Origin: Pectinophora gossypiella
Lineage: Eukaryota > Arthropoda > Insecta > Lepidoptera > Gelechiidae
DNA length: 64,000 bases
Direction of reading: 5' to 3'
NCBI RefSeq assembly: GCF_024362695.1
Contig: NC_065423.1
Location: 5,573,001 to 5,637,000, forward strand
This document shows positions 36,901 through 47,200 of the stretch, in pieces (position 1 is the first letter of the stretch; each line of letters begins with the position of its first letter). The position numbers were made by a program, and so were the translations under genes. The notes beneath the pieces were generated by a model. The model was given only the letters and a program-made list of their open reading frames with translations, did not search any database and was not told where the DNA came from.

Positions 36901-38476
36901 CAGAAAATAGAACCACGCGTGTTTGTGGCAAAGCAGATGCAAAGTGCTACTCTAGCGTATGGAAAAATACTAGCCTGGGTACTTCAACTACTCTATTTCT
37001 ACAAAACCTTTAAGTACTTGTTTATTTATTGTTTTTACAACAAATAATCGAGACGAACTGGCATTAGGACACTACCGGCTGTAGCTTTTTTTATATAAAT
37101 AATGTATTTTGCTGGAAATCCACGACGCAATATGGTGGAAATCCATGTATGTGAATAATGACATATTTCTCTCAGCACAAGATCGCCTGTGCGAGGACTG
37201 CATGCCGTCATGCTCGGAGTTGTCCTACACGGAGCGTATCAGCAGCGCGGCGCTCAGCGAGCGGCTCGTGGAGCAGTTGGCCAAGCAGCTCAACCATCGG
37301 ACTGCTGACTATTTCAAGTAATATACCACAAAATTCTAAAAGATTAGGACCTTCGGATAAAACGTGTTTTGCGTACATAGATCAGGCCCTTATGAGGTCT
37401 TCATAGGTGCTCATCGGTTTAGAGTATTTATCTTTTTTGAACACTGTATATTTCCCTAGTAAATATATTTCATTATAATCTTTCCAAAAACTTATTTTTC
37501 TGTAATGTGTAGTTAAATAAACACTCGATCTGTTAATCAGTCTTTTACATCTCTCTTCGTGTGTTTATTTCAGAAAAAACATGTTAGTCGTACATTTCTA
37601 CTTCGAAGATGGTAAATTCCAGAGATTCACCAAGGGAGAGATTTTTGGACTCACGGAGTTTCTTTGTGAGTATCCTTGCTTACACATGAGCTTTTTATCT
37701 GTCTTTTTATATGTAGGTATATTTTTATGAAGTACCCAATACCTATTTTATTCCACGAAATTATGTTTTCGAGTGTTGCTAAACCGGTGTAGTACACGTT
37801 TTCAGTCAAAAACCACTTTTGACTGACTTTTAAGCAGGAAAAGGTTTTATTAATTTCTCGAGGCGATCACCGAATCTCCATATTCGTACCATGATCACTA
37901 GCGAGACGCTGCACTCTTGTCTGCATAAGACGTTGAAAAATACGATAATACTGTGAAGGTGATAGGAACGGTATGGGGATACGATTATAAGCCAGCGCGC
38001 ATTATTCACAAACAATTATATACCACCAACTCACTATATAACTCACGCCTATTTCCCACCGGCGTAAGCAGAGACAATGGAATTCCATTTGCTTCGATCC
38101 TAACATACTTCTCTTGCTTCCTCCACATTAATCAATCGTTTCATATACGCACGCCGGTTCAGATTAGATCTTACTGAACCTTTTCTAAGGGCATCTCCAA
38201 TTTGATCAATACGTCCTTTTAGAGCTTCCTCTGCCAGCCCTACCACCAACCTTCGCTTTATATACTGCTTTAAAAAAATATATAATATTCGCTTCGTTTT
38301 ATGCTGCACAAATAATTATAATATTTAATATTACTATTGTCCTAGCTAACACGGGAGGCTTGCTAGGGCTATGCATGGGCTTCAGCGTGATGAGTGCGGT
38401 GGAGCTGCTCTACTTCTGTACCCTGCGGGCGCTTTGTCTGGCGAGCCGACGGCGACCACGACCCTTTACTAAATAA
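33996..38476 (+). CDS. DEG/ENaC sodium channel, pickpocket type
   Basis: Amiloride-type, sodium-selective channel subunit of the plasma membrane, 509 residues as modelled. Exons: 33,996-34,132; 34,368-34,574; 34,815-34,938; 35,120-35,268; 35,684-35,796; 35,970-36,058; 36,371-36,555; 36,744-36,829; 36,904-36,978; 37,176-37,317; 37,574-37,665; 38,346-38,476. All have GT/AG ends and consistent phase. Seen: the His-Gly gating motif (TLHGLRY, H31-G32); TM1 at about 47-67; the post-TM1 signature LPFPAITICN at about 90-99; a cysteine-rich extracellular domain including CWFSSEK and RNCEMECEAKQMLELCEC; and the pre-TM2/TM2 region GGLLGLCMGFSVMSAVELLY with the G-F-S filter at about 478-480. A short basic C-terminus follows. 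A perfect-looking acceptor (CTCTTGTAG at 33,981-33,989) lies 6 bp before the ATG, so a 5' exon, coding or not, may lie upstream. Ligand and tissue are unknown. Confidence 0.9.
38040..38300 (-). pseudogene. LINE C-terminal fragment in the last channel intron, reversed
   Basis: The reverse strand encodes RRLVVGLAEEALKGRIDQIG, then DALRKGSVRSNLNRRAYMKR and LINVEEAREVC, a LINE ORF2 tail. It lies in the intron before exon 12 of the channel gene, in antisense orientation. Confidence 0.65.
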
Positions 38477-38575
38477 CTTTCCCACAATTAAGAAATAAGA
38501 AACTTCGTTAACAAGAAACGAATAAGTAGTACTTAGAATAAGTTTCTCCTGTAAATGACTTGGAAACATGTGTGT

Positions 38576-38581
38576 AATAAA
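38576..38581 (+). terminator. Likely poly(A) signal of the channel gene
   Basis: AATAAA lies about 100 bp after the stop codon at 38,476 and is followed by a GT/T-rich stretch (GTGTTTTATTATTATT). Confidence 0.6.
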
Positions 38582-38689
38582 GTGTTTTATTATTATTCAA
38601 CTATAGTACTAACTAATCATGTAATCAATACTAATATTATAAAGCGCGAGTGTCTGTCTGTATCACGTATTAGATACAAATATAAGCAA

Positions 38690-39095
38690 ATATTTACTTC
38701 AACTTTGCACTTCACTCGGCCACAAACTTTACGACACACGAAAACACTTACTTTACGATATTAAAAGGACGTCTTAATCAGTATAACTTACAGTGCAAAA
38801 ATTCAAATGTCGACTATCATACAAGGAAATCCCTCCTATAACAGGAAAGCTAAAAATCTTAGTATGATCGGCTATTTATCAAAAAAATACTTTTGTATGC
38901 AGTATCTTGCGAAAAGTAATGATAAAATTGCAGCCTATCACATAAAATATACATTGCCGGTAAAGTAGCTATGGAATTTGAGAAGCAGTAGAGCTATAGT
39001 AGTTATCTGTTTGCAGGAGTAGTAGTAAAAGAGAGCGGGGTTGAGTCGGCGTCAGCGGTTCCCATACAAAATGCGCGTTACGGCCTATCCATCCT
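38690..39095 (+). repeat. Dispersed repeat family E, copy 2
   Basis: It matches 1,645-2,035. Shared blocks are AGTATGATCGGCTATTTATC, TTTTGTATGCAGTATCTTGC, ACATTGCCGGTAAAGTAGCT and AGTAGTAGTAAAAGAGAGCG. Just upstream, AAAGCGCGAGTGTCTGTCTG may mark its true 5' end. Confidence 0.7.
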
Positions 39096-39297
39096 CTTTC
39101 TTCCATTTCTACTTATTTCCTACCTATTTGATCTGTATAGTCGCGGTCCGGAAGGTACTTAATAATAAGCCGTTGCTAGAGATATCAATGGCTTCTCTTT
39201 GTGTTATTATTTTAAGATTAAAATTTAAAAACTGGTTTATAAGTATTAGTAGTAGTGAGAATTGGAATTTCTTTTAAATTATTCATAGTTATCTATT

Positions 39298-39345
39298 TGC
39301 CCAGCAGTGGGACGTATATAGGCTGTTTATGTATGTATGTTTGTA
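39298..39345 (+). repeat. SINE tail fragment
   Basis: GCCCAGCAGTGGGACGTATA followed by TAGGCTGTTTATG and ATGTATGTTT. Only the 3' end of the element is present. Confidence 0.7.
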
Positions 39346-39867
39346 GTTATCTATTTCATTGTTATAAATTAATAAGTAAGTACCATTCAAATTTGGAATA
39401 CAATTATAGAGAAAATGTTTATTAAATAAATCCGCAAGGTGTTGTATGGAAAAATATGGTTATAAAATACTGATCAACTTTAAAAAATATTTTTATTTAT
39501 CACAATTTACCTTAATCAATATATTTACAATGTTGTAGATAGAAAATACTTAATCATACTCAGTCTCTATACAAATGCTTATGCTTATGAGAGATGATTA
39601 TCTATCACCTAATATACAAGTGATGAATTACATTCAATGTCTGTTTAAGATTTTACATTTACGAATTAGTTTTATGTGGTTTTATTACATTGCGTGGATA
39701 CAATGTGTTATTTTTGAGTTTTTGTAATTTAAATGACTTTATCATTTTCATTCTTAAACATAATCAACTTATGACTACATTAACGCCATCGAAATATAAT
39801 AAATACAGAGTAAAAATGCTTTTGAAAATGGACCTTATATTTTAATAAAAATACATTGGCCGATAGC
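39346..39867. other. Intergenic, no gene seen
   Basis: Strongly AT-rich spacer with no supportable feature. Confidence 0.4.
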
Positions 39868-40075
39868 ATTAAATAAAGAATAATGCTGCGTATAGAAAGG
39901 TAGCTCTCCATGCTGCCCCAATTCGTATTGGGCGCCGAATTCGATTTACCTCGCCCACTCTGAGCGTTACTTTAGTCTAGACTGGTCCTTACTCTAGAGT
40001 AAAGAGCAGCGCACGCGTACTCTCTGTCTCACTCTTACTCGGTAAGGCATTATGGCTCTGCCCACTCACACAAGG
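39868..40075 (+). repeat. Dispersed repeat family F, copy 3
   Basis: AATAAAGAATAATGCTGCGT, ATTCGTATTGGGCGCCGAAT and GATTTACCTCGCCCACTCTG match 4,805-4,912. The continuation with GTAAAGAGCAGCGCACGCGT matches the reversed copy at 6,040. This is the longest of the three. Confidence 0.6.
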
Positions 40076-40336
40076 AGTATGAGTGATAGTTGTCTGTCTA
40101 AATTATATGTTTTAAGTACACTCTCTGCAGATACACAATTCTACTGCTAATTTAGTAATTTTTATAAGCATTAAGAACTAAACTACCAAACTAAAATAAA
40201 TATCGATAGAAAACACCAGTAACCAACCCATCACAACTACTTTCCCTTTGAAAAAATATCATTATATTTCGATGATGTACTAAAAATTACACTACTCATT
40301 CCCAAATATTGAAATTTCACTTTATTTAACTTTAAT

Positions 40337-40455
40337 AATCAACCGGAGGGGGTATGGAGCATACTCCAACATGCTGAGCATACCCCCTCCGGTTGATTGA
40401 GTGGAGGCCTGTGCCCAGCAGTGGGACGTATATAGGCAGTTTATGTTTATGTAAC
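40337..40455 (+). repeat. SINE tail with a perfect 20-bp hairpin
   Basis: 40,337-40,356 (AATCAACCGGAGGGGGTATG) is the exact reverse complement of 40,379-40,398, with a 22-bp loop. The right arm continues as the usual SINE tail (GGCCTGTGCCCAGCAGTGGG and ACGTATATAGGCAG). The left arm is a reversed copy of part of the same tail. Confidence 0.8.
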
Positions 40456-40591
40456 TTTAATAAACATTGAAATACAGTGGGTTACTATGAAGTAAAAATC
40501 CTTTATAAATCCTACCGAATGTAATGTAAAATTCCACCTAATATTTAGGAATATGTAGAACCAGCTCTAATGTAAAGTATCTAGATACTAC

Positions 40592-41647
40592 CTATGTCTG
40601 GTGGCGCGGCGGTCCCTGCGTCGGCGGCGCGTTGGGAGCGGCCGGCGCGGGCGCATCCGGCGGCTGCAGCGTGCGCGTGCGACGCCTCGTGTAGTGTTGC
40701 CACAGTAAAATTGCCTGGTCATCCATGAATTTGCAAACCTGGAATAAAAGTCAATATTGGGTCCATAACTTTATTGTACTAAACAAGCATATAATTCATG
40801 CCCATAATCCCTGTTAGATGGGCAGTCACAACTCATAATAAGGTAACTTGCATTTAAACTCATTATTGAAATTCTAAGATAGTGTTAAAAGATAATCTAG
40901 CACAAAATGTTCATAGTTTTATTTTGTTGTAGAATTGATTGATGATACTTAGATGACTAGTTTTGCTCAAACTATGAAGTAGAGTCTAACCTGTGCAGAG
41001 ACACATTCTCTTCTGAAAGCTTCGTGTTGCAACAGCTCAAGGAAGTGCAGACACATGGGATACTTGAGGTAGCGCGCATACTCCGGCTCGCGCCAGTACT
41101 GCAGGTACTTGAGGTAGTTAACCACCGTCTGCTCCTTCAGGTAGCCGCGCTGTGCTAGAACTAGTCATACGGATATTGTCACTACACATATGAATACATA
41201 GTTTCTGTGTCCATTGTGCTCAATAAAGTATTTTATCTATCTATCTATCTATCTTAAGTAACACATAGTTGTATTATAAACAACTTTTTGTTGTATATTT
41301 GTATGAAATTATATTATATAGTAAGTTATTGCTAACTAACTATAGCGGAGTGGGACGTATCTATTTATACTAATTTACACGTTTTTATTTAGGCTACACA
41401 ACGAATAATAAACAAAAATGGAATGTGAGAAACTAACCTCAAAATACTTACAATGTATATAATTGGGATTAGCTAAACACTGAACAAATTCCAATTCCAC
41501 TTGAAATCTTATTCTATTCTGCTCCTCCGTCTCCGGCATAACTGAAAAATGTAGTATGTGAAAAAACAAGTTCCAACAATAAGTTTTAACTGGATAATTA
41601 ATCTCGATTTTAAGAATCAATTTCGCGTTACCTTTTGCGGCCATCAT
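40592..41647 (-). CDS. MED31: Mediator complex subunit 31
   Basis: Subunit of the middle module of Mediator, the nuclear coactivator that links transcription factors to RNA polymerase II. Exons on the reverse strand: 41,647-41,632; 41,541-41,452; 41,160-40,991; 40,738-40,592. Together they give 140 residues. The SOH1/MED31 core is intact: FQVELEFVQCLANPNYIHFL, then AQRGYLKEQTVVNYLKYLQY, WREPEYARYLKYPMCLHFLE, LLQHEAFRRE and CKFMDDQAILLWQHYTRRR. Codons split at junctions restore V6 and the F of HFLAQ, which confirms the model. The C-terminus is a short Pro/Ala-rich tail (QPPDAPAPAAPNAPPTQGPP), longer than the core needs and variable among animals. The start used is the ATG pair at 41,647. SNAP29 is divergently transcribed 690 bp away, so the two may share a promoter region. 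The (ATCT)n tract at 41,233-41,255 lies in its second intron. Confidence 0.95.
41195..41256 (+). repeat. LINE-type tail with (ATCT)n microsatellite
   Basis: The segment GTGCTCAATAAAGTATTTTA is followed by about five ATCT units. It looks like the 3' tail of a non-LTR insertion and sits within intron 2 of MED31, in antisense orientation. Confidence 0.55.
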
Positions 41648-42337
41648 CCTGGACACTGTTTTGTTCTAGATAATTGTCCACTTATAAAAACTGATTATTC
41701 GTTCAATGATTTACAATCAAAGACCTTTACAATTGATTCCGCTGACTGCTAATTAATATTGGCACAATTAACAATTTTGTCATTTATCATTTGACAACTA
41801 GAGTTTCGTTCAAAAATATACCAGAAACAAGAAATGACATTGGAGGTGCATTACGGGAAAATTCCCATCTCATTTAAATTATATAAATAGGTATAAAATA
41901 AATGGGAACTTACCTAAAAAACACTAAAGATTGCTCAACTATTATTGTAATAAAAAAATTACATGATTCAATCGTGATTCGAATCAACTCATGTTTTTCT
42001 AACATAATATTTTTATGCTATTTTTTACGATTTTAAACTACTAAAATATAATACTAATCTAAATTAGACACTCGTGTTCTTTATATTTACAGGAAATACC
42101 GGAAAATTATTTATTTTTGTTTCTTTCAAATATATATAGTTGTGTTGTGTATCTTGTTTTTGAGTGTTTTCTATAACGTCAAAGTCAGTTAATTATCAAT
42201 TATCATCAAAAGTGGGGCGGACAAAGAGGAAGTTTTTCTATTTTATTCTACAAAAAATCACACGTCTTATCGAGGTCAAGGTATATTCTTTATTCTACGT
42301 AGTACCAGGTGTTGTGTTCATATAAGCAAAGTGCACC

Positions 42338-43156
42338 ATGTCAGGACATAAGTACATTAGCAACCCGAGCAACTTATTCGAGGATGACGATGTCGACGAC
42401 GATACTTTCGTCAATAGTTACAGATCGAGAATTCCTCCACCACAGCCCAGACCCAGCGCCCCAGCCTATGGCGGACACATAGGGGAACTAGAAAGACAAA
42501 AACAACAGATGCTGCAAAGACAACGCGAAATAGAACAACGAACTTTGGATTCATCCGCAAGAAGTGTCGGTTTGCTACGCGAGTCTGAGCAGATCGGAAT
42601 TGCCACGGCCGAGGAACTCTCACGTCAGCGAGAACAGTTAGAAAACACAAACAAAAGACTTGATGAAATAAACACAAATCTCAATTACAGTCAAAAACAT
42701 CTAAATGGGATAAAGTCTGTGTTTTATGGACTGAAAAATTACATTTCGGGAAAATCAGACCAAACGCCGCCTTCTCGCAGCCAGGCGTCGCCTGACACGC
42801 GCAGCACGTCGGGGGGCCCAAGTGGTAGCAGGTTGCAGGACAGTATAGACAACTACTCCCGTGGCATCACCAGCGATGATCGTTTTAATGCCCATCCTTC
42901 AGCCCGTCTGCGCGGCATTGACGAGCAGTCCATGGCAGAGCCTGTCTCGGACAGCCAGCGCATCAATAAACTGTTAGATGACAACCTGGATGAGATGGTG
43001 CAGGCTATACACAGACTGAAAGATCTTGGATGTGAGCTTGGCAAAGAAATTGATACACAGAATGAGCTTATAGACACAATACAGGACAAGGCAGAGGGGG
43101 CAGATCTCAAAATTGGCAAACAGAACAAGCAGATGAATAAGCTTCTGGGCAAATAG
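42338..43156 (+). CDS. Snap29: Synaptosomal-associated protein 29 (Qbc SNARE)
   Basis: Qbc-SNARE of 272 residues in a single exon. In animals it bridges syntaxin 17 and VAMP8/7 in autophagosome-lysosome fusion and acts in endosomal traffic. Seen: an acidic N-terminus with an NPSNLF stretch in place of the classical NPF; a first SNARE helix at about 52-120 (SARSVGLLRESEQIGIATAE, then QREQLENTNKRLDEINTNLN); a Ser/Pro/Gly linker without the palmitoylated cysteine cluster of SNAP-25; and a second SNARE helix at about 205-270 (INKLLDDNLDEMVQAIHRLK, then KIGKQNKQMNKLLGK). The absence of the cysteine cluster and the long N-terminus separate it from SNAP-25 and SNAP-24. AATAAA signals occur at 43,217 and 43,729; the second fits a UTR of about 600 bp. 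Confidence 0.93.
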   Translation: MSGHKYISNPSNLFEDDDVDDDTFVNSYRSRIPPPQPRPSAPAYGGHIGELERQKQQMLQRQREIEQRTLDSSARSVGLLRESEQIGIATAEELSRQREQLENTNKRLDEINTNLNYSQKHLNGIKSVFYGLKNYISGKSDQTPPSRSQASPDTRSTSGGPSGSRLQDSIDNYSRGITSDDRFNAHPSARLRGIDEQSMAEPVSDSQRINKLLDDNLDEMVQAIHRLKDLGCELGKEIDTQNELIDTIQDKAEGADLKIGKQNKQMNKLLGK

Positions 43157-43993
43157 TCTCATATTTATTGGCATTTCAAGTGTGCAAAGATTATTCTACT
43201 GGTGAAAATGAATTTAAATAAACTAGTTGTGTACAGTGCATTGTTATGGTTATGATAATAATTATATTGTTCTAAGAACATTCCTGTAAGCAATAACCAG
43301 AAGGATTTAGTAAAAAGGATACCTATTAGTGAAATTTTATTTTTAATACATTTATTATTTTGTAGCTTCATTATTTTAGAGATATGATTAAAATTATATT
43401 TTCAGTATTTGTAAAGCTTCCCAAATGTGGTGGTCCTAGCATGTAGATGTAATTAGAAATGTTTTTCTTTTTTACCAACAAAGAGATGAAATCATGTTTT
43501 TTTTGTAAACAGATAATTTTCTGAGATTGTTGTTTTAATACAAATACTTTTGTTATTAATCAGAGCTGCATTCTCTGATGTCATGTAAATACCATGTTTG
43601 CGTATTCTGTGAACAATCTGATTACTCATAAACAATGTTGGCACACTATTGTTATCAGTGAAAAAATATAATTATTATAAGTACATTCAACAAATGTGCC
43701 CCACTGTAATTAATTCCTTTTGTATATTAATAAACATTTTAAAATGACCTTGCTACTTTTATTACTTTTGGGCAGTGATTGGGTGAATGTATCCTTATCA
43801 AGAGGACTGGAAATTCCAGTAATTTATCAATTTTGTATTTGTTTAAAATATTGTTCGTGTATGTTGTAAATAAGAATAAGTAAAATATAAGATAGGGTTT
43901 ACTTGACATGTGTTTACTGATTAGTCTAAAAGACCCACTTACTTGTAAATTAAAAAAATAATCTATAGGGTACAGTATTTCTTCTTTTCATTC

Positions 43994-44120
43994 TCATCAT
44001 CATCAATTTAAGAGCAACACTTTCCATGCTACTTTTTAGGGAAAAATAGGGCAGTGGTTTTCCTCTTTTCATTCTATGAAGCTGTATGTAACATACAGCA
44101 ACAAGCAACTGTCATTGCTA
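43994..44120 (+). repeat. Dispersed repeat family H, copy 2
   Basis: CATCATCATCAATTTAAGAG, CATGCTACTTTTTAGGGAAA and AATAGGGCAGTGGTTTTCCT match 12,972-13,195. It lies between the convergent 3' ends of SNAP29 and the zinc-finger gene. Confidence 0.6.
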
Positions 44121-44285
44121 TTATTACAAAGAATTTATGCATACCTAGAAGGAAACAAAATAATTAAAGAGAACCAACTAATCATTTTAATTTTCCAAAT
44201 TATTACTAAATTACAATAATGGTGGGATCTTTTGTGCAGCTATTACAACTAAACTTATAATTAACATATCACAATTTCAGTGCTG

Positions 44286-47200
44286 TTAGTACGCCTGATC
44301 AAAGAATACATTATCAACCACAACTTCCAGTATCATGTCTTTTGCATCCACATCATGAATTTTAATGTGTTTCTGTAGAACTCTTTTATTAGCAAATTTC
44401 TTGGAGCAATAATTGCAGTACAACTCTGTGTTGTTGTGGGAATCCATGTGATCCTTCAGACCAGAGGCAGTAGCAAAGCCTTTCAAACATGTATCACATT
44501 TATGAGGTCTCTCGGTCTTATGTGTGTGTGCAATATGTACCAAGAGTGAATGTTTTGTAGAAAAACTTCTATCACAGTTTATGTAATTGCAGAGGAATGG
44601 CCTAGGTCTCGCCTGACCAGTATGCACCAGGGTGTGAGCCCTCAAGTATGAAGCTCTAGTGTAAGTCTTAGGGCAATGTGGACAAGCAAACTTTTTCTCT
44701 CCACTGTGGGTATTCATGTGCATCATCAAGGTTGACTTTGCTGTATAACGCTTACCACAAGTTACACACACAAAATGTCTATGGTTGCTGGAGTGTGCCA
44801 ACCGGAAATGCTCCTTCAGAGATTGTCTTGACTTGTAAGTCTTATTGCAGAAGCCACATTTAAACTGTGCAATCTCTTTGTGCGAAATCAAATGCTGCCT
44901 GAGTCCATTAGCAGTGTGAAATGCTTTGCCACATTTAGAACACAAGTATTTACGAACATCAGAATGTTTAGCCATATGATACCGCAGCCCATAGATCCTT
45001 GTGAAGGATTTTGAGCACAAAGTACAGGCATATCTTTTATCTCCTTCCTTCCTGGGTGGCTGCTCTGCTGCTGTGATTTCAGAGACTGGTGGTAGAGGAG
45101 TCAATTCTTTATTCTCAGGAAGATTAGATTCAATGTCCAGAGAGGAATGGTTAAACAGTGGCACATCATATTCATGATCCTGGTAAACCACATTTATATC
45201 AATTGAATCAATGTCAGACCTCTGCAAGTTGGGTGAAGTTTCAGTAGTCAGTTGTGAAAGAGTAGAGTTAACTTTAAGACAATTAAGCTTGAAGTTGTAC
45301 GCCAGAAGAGCGGTCGACACGCACGTTGCGCACATACCCTGAGGCCAATTCTGTACCGTCGGTGAAAAGTAATACAACTCGAGTTGTATCACTTTTGAGT
45401 TATTAGCACACACTTCATGTTCAAAAAATTCTCTTTCTTTCTGTCTAATTCTCGTAACTGTAGCTATTATAAATACGGAGATAATTTTTGTGTTCAGTGA
45501 TATAAGTACTGTTTGTGAAGGATTCATGCTGTTATAACACGTGTAACATAATTCATCTTAACTTGCATCAAAGTGAAATGAAGATTTTCATTAAATATTA
45601 TGGTGTAAGTAAATGCAACTCAACATATATTAAAATACACGCCATCCTTGAATTCTCACGGTCCGTGTATAATGATATAATTTTAGTTGTAACATCAAAC
45701 ACTAAATTTATTTTTTCGTGAAAAGTAATATAAATTAATATATATCAAAATATTTCAGAAAATACGATCTTGGATATCAATAACATTTCGTGTATAATGA
45801 TACATACAAGTTCGATTCCATGCGCCACCAGTGTGTATCTTAGGGTGACCTCCGCATAAATCTGTCTATGGGAAGCCATTTTGTCTAGAGCCACAACAAA
45901 CCATATCTGATCCGCATTGCGAATGGGTATAGATTACGTTAGTATTTCAGACCAAACCGTGTTTTTTCTCTTTCTGCTATAACCACCTTGTAGTACCTCA
46001 ATAAGTTGTGGGTCCTGATCATGGCGTCGTTATCACCATGGCAGGGTTAGTCAAGAGGTATTTGAGATTTGTCATAACTGTCATTAGTCTCCTTCCCATA
46101 GCTCGAAGCATAGCTGTTTTACATAGTTTTCATGATAACATGCAGGTTAAGCGGTGGCAGATTGAACGCTGCTTTCAATACACGCTGGTTAGATCTTTGA
46201 TGCTAGCGCCGGTAGTGGTATTTTTGAACCTATACAGCTGTAGATGATCGTACATACTTTTGGGTTTAAGGTCCCACTGGGATCCAGCTCGGCATCGGCA
46301 GCATCGGGATCTGCCACATCTTCTCAAGAGAAGATTACCAGTTTCTCAAACACGTTGAATGGTGTAAATTTGTCGAGCTTTCTCGTCTTTATAAAGGGAA
46401 TAACTACTCTGAACTCTGAGCACCACCGTTAATTTTTTTTTCTGTATTTTGATTACATAAGAGAGAATTACGCACAGGACTCTGAAAAATGGAAAGAGGA
46501 AGGGGAGGCCTTTGCCCAGCAGTGGGATCTTGCGGGATAAATTAGATTAGAATAAATAATTGGCAATAATTGAGAAGCTCGGTGGCGCAGCGGTAAACGC
46601 GCTCGGTCTGCGATGGTTGAATTTAAGCAACTTTCGCAAAGGCCGGTTATAGGATGGGTGACCACAAAAAAAAGTTTTCATCTCGAGCTCCTCCGTGCTT
46701 CGGAAGGCACGTTAAGCCGTTGGTCCCGGCTGCATTAGCAGTCGTTAATAACCACCAATCCGCACTGGGCACGCGTGGTGGTTTAAGGCCCGATCTCCCT
46801 ATCCATCCATAGGGAAGGCCCGTGCCCCAGCAGTGGGAACGTTAATGGGCTGGTGATGAAATAATTGGCAACACCACGGGCACAACCCCTTAATTAAACC
46901 AGGTCACAAAGTTTGTAAAAATCCCAGGAGGTATTTGAGCTTCTGAAAGGAGTTAGTTGGCTTACATAGTCAACAAAAGCACGCATAATGGACCACTTGT
47001 GTTTATGCGGAAAACTGAGCCCAATAAAGTAACATTAGATATGGGACATTTGCCCATACATGTTGTGCCGACCCCACCTAGAGTAAAGGCAGGAGGATGA
47101 TGATGACATAGTGGGAAGTTTGCCCACTTCACAATAGTGGTCCATACGCGAGGATACGCGGAACGTGTGCTTACGTGTAAAGTTTTGCGGAAACGAACTC

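Noticed and set aside
41256..41656. Longer N-terminus for MED31 starting at a GTG codon at 41,656 and reading through the first intron
   Set aside because: The ATG pair at 41,647 followed by a 16-bp exon and two further introns gives an in-frame protein that matches the family throughout. Read-through loses the similarity.
43200..43380. Reverse-strand open frames over the SNAP29 3' UTR
   Set aside because: They are AT-rich, have no domain and overlap the UTR of a well-supported gene.
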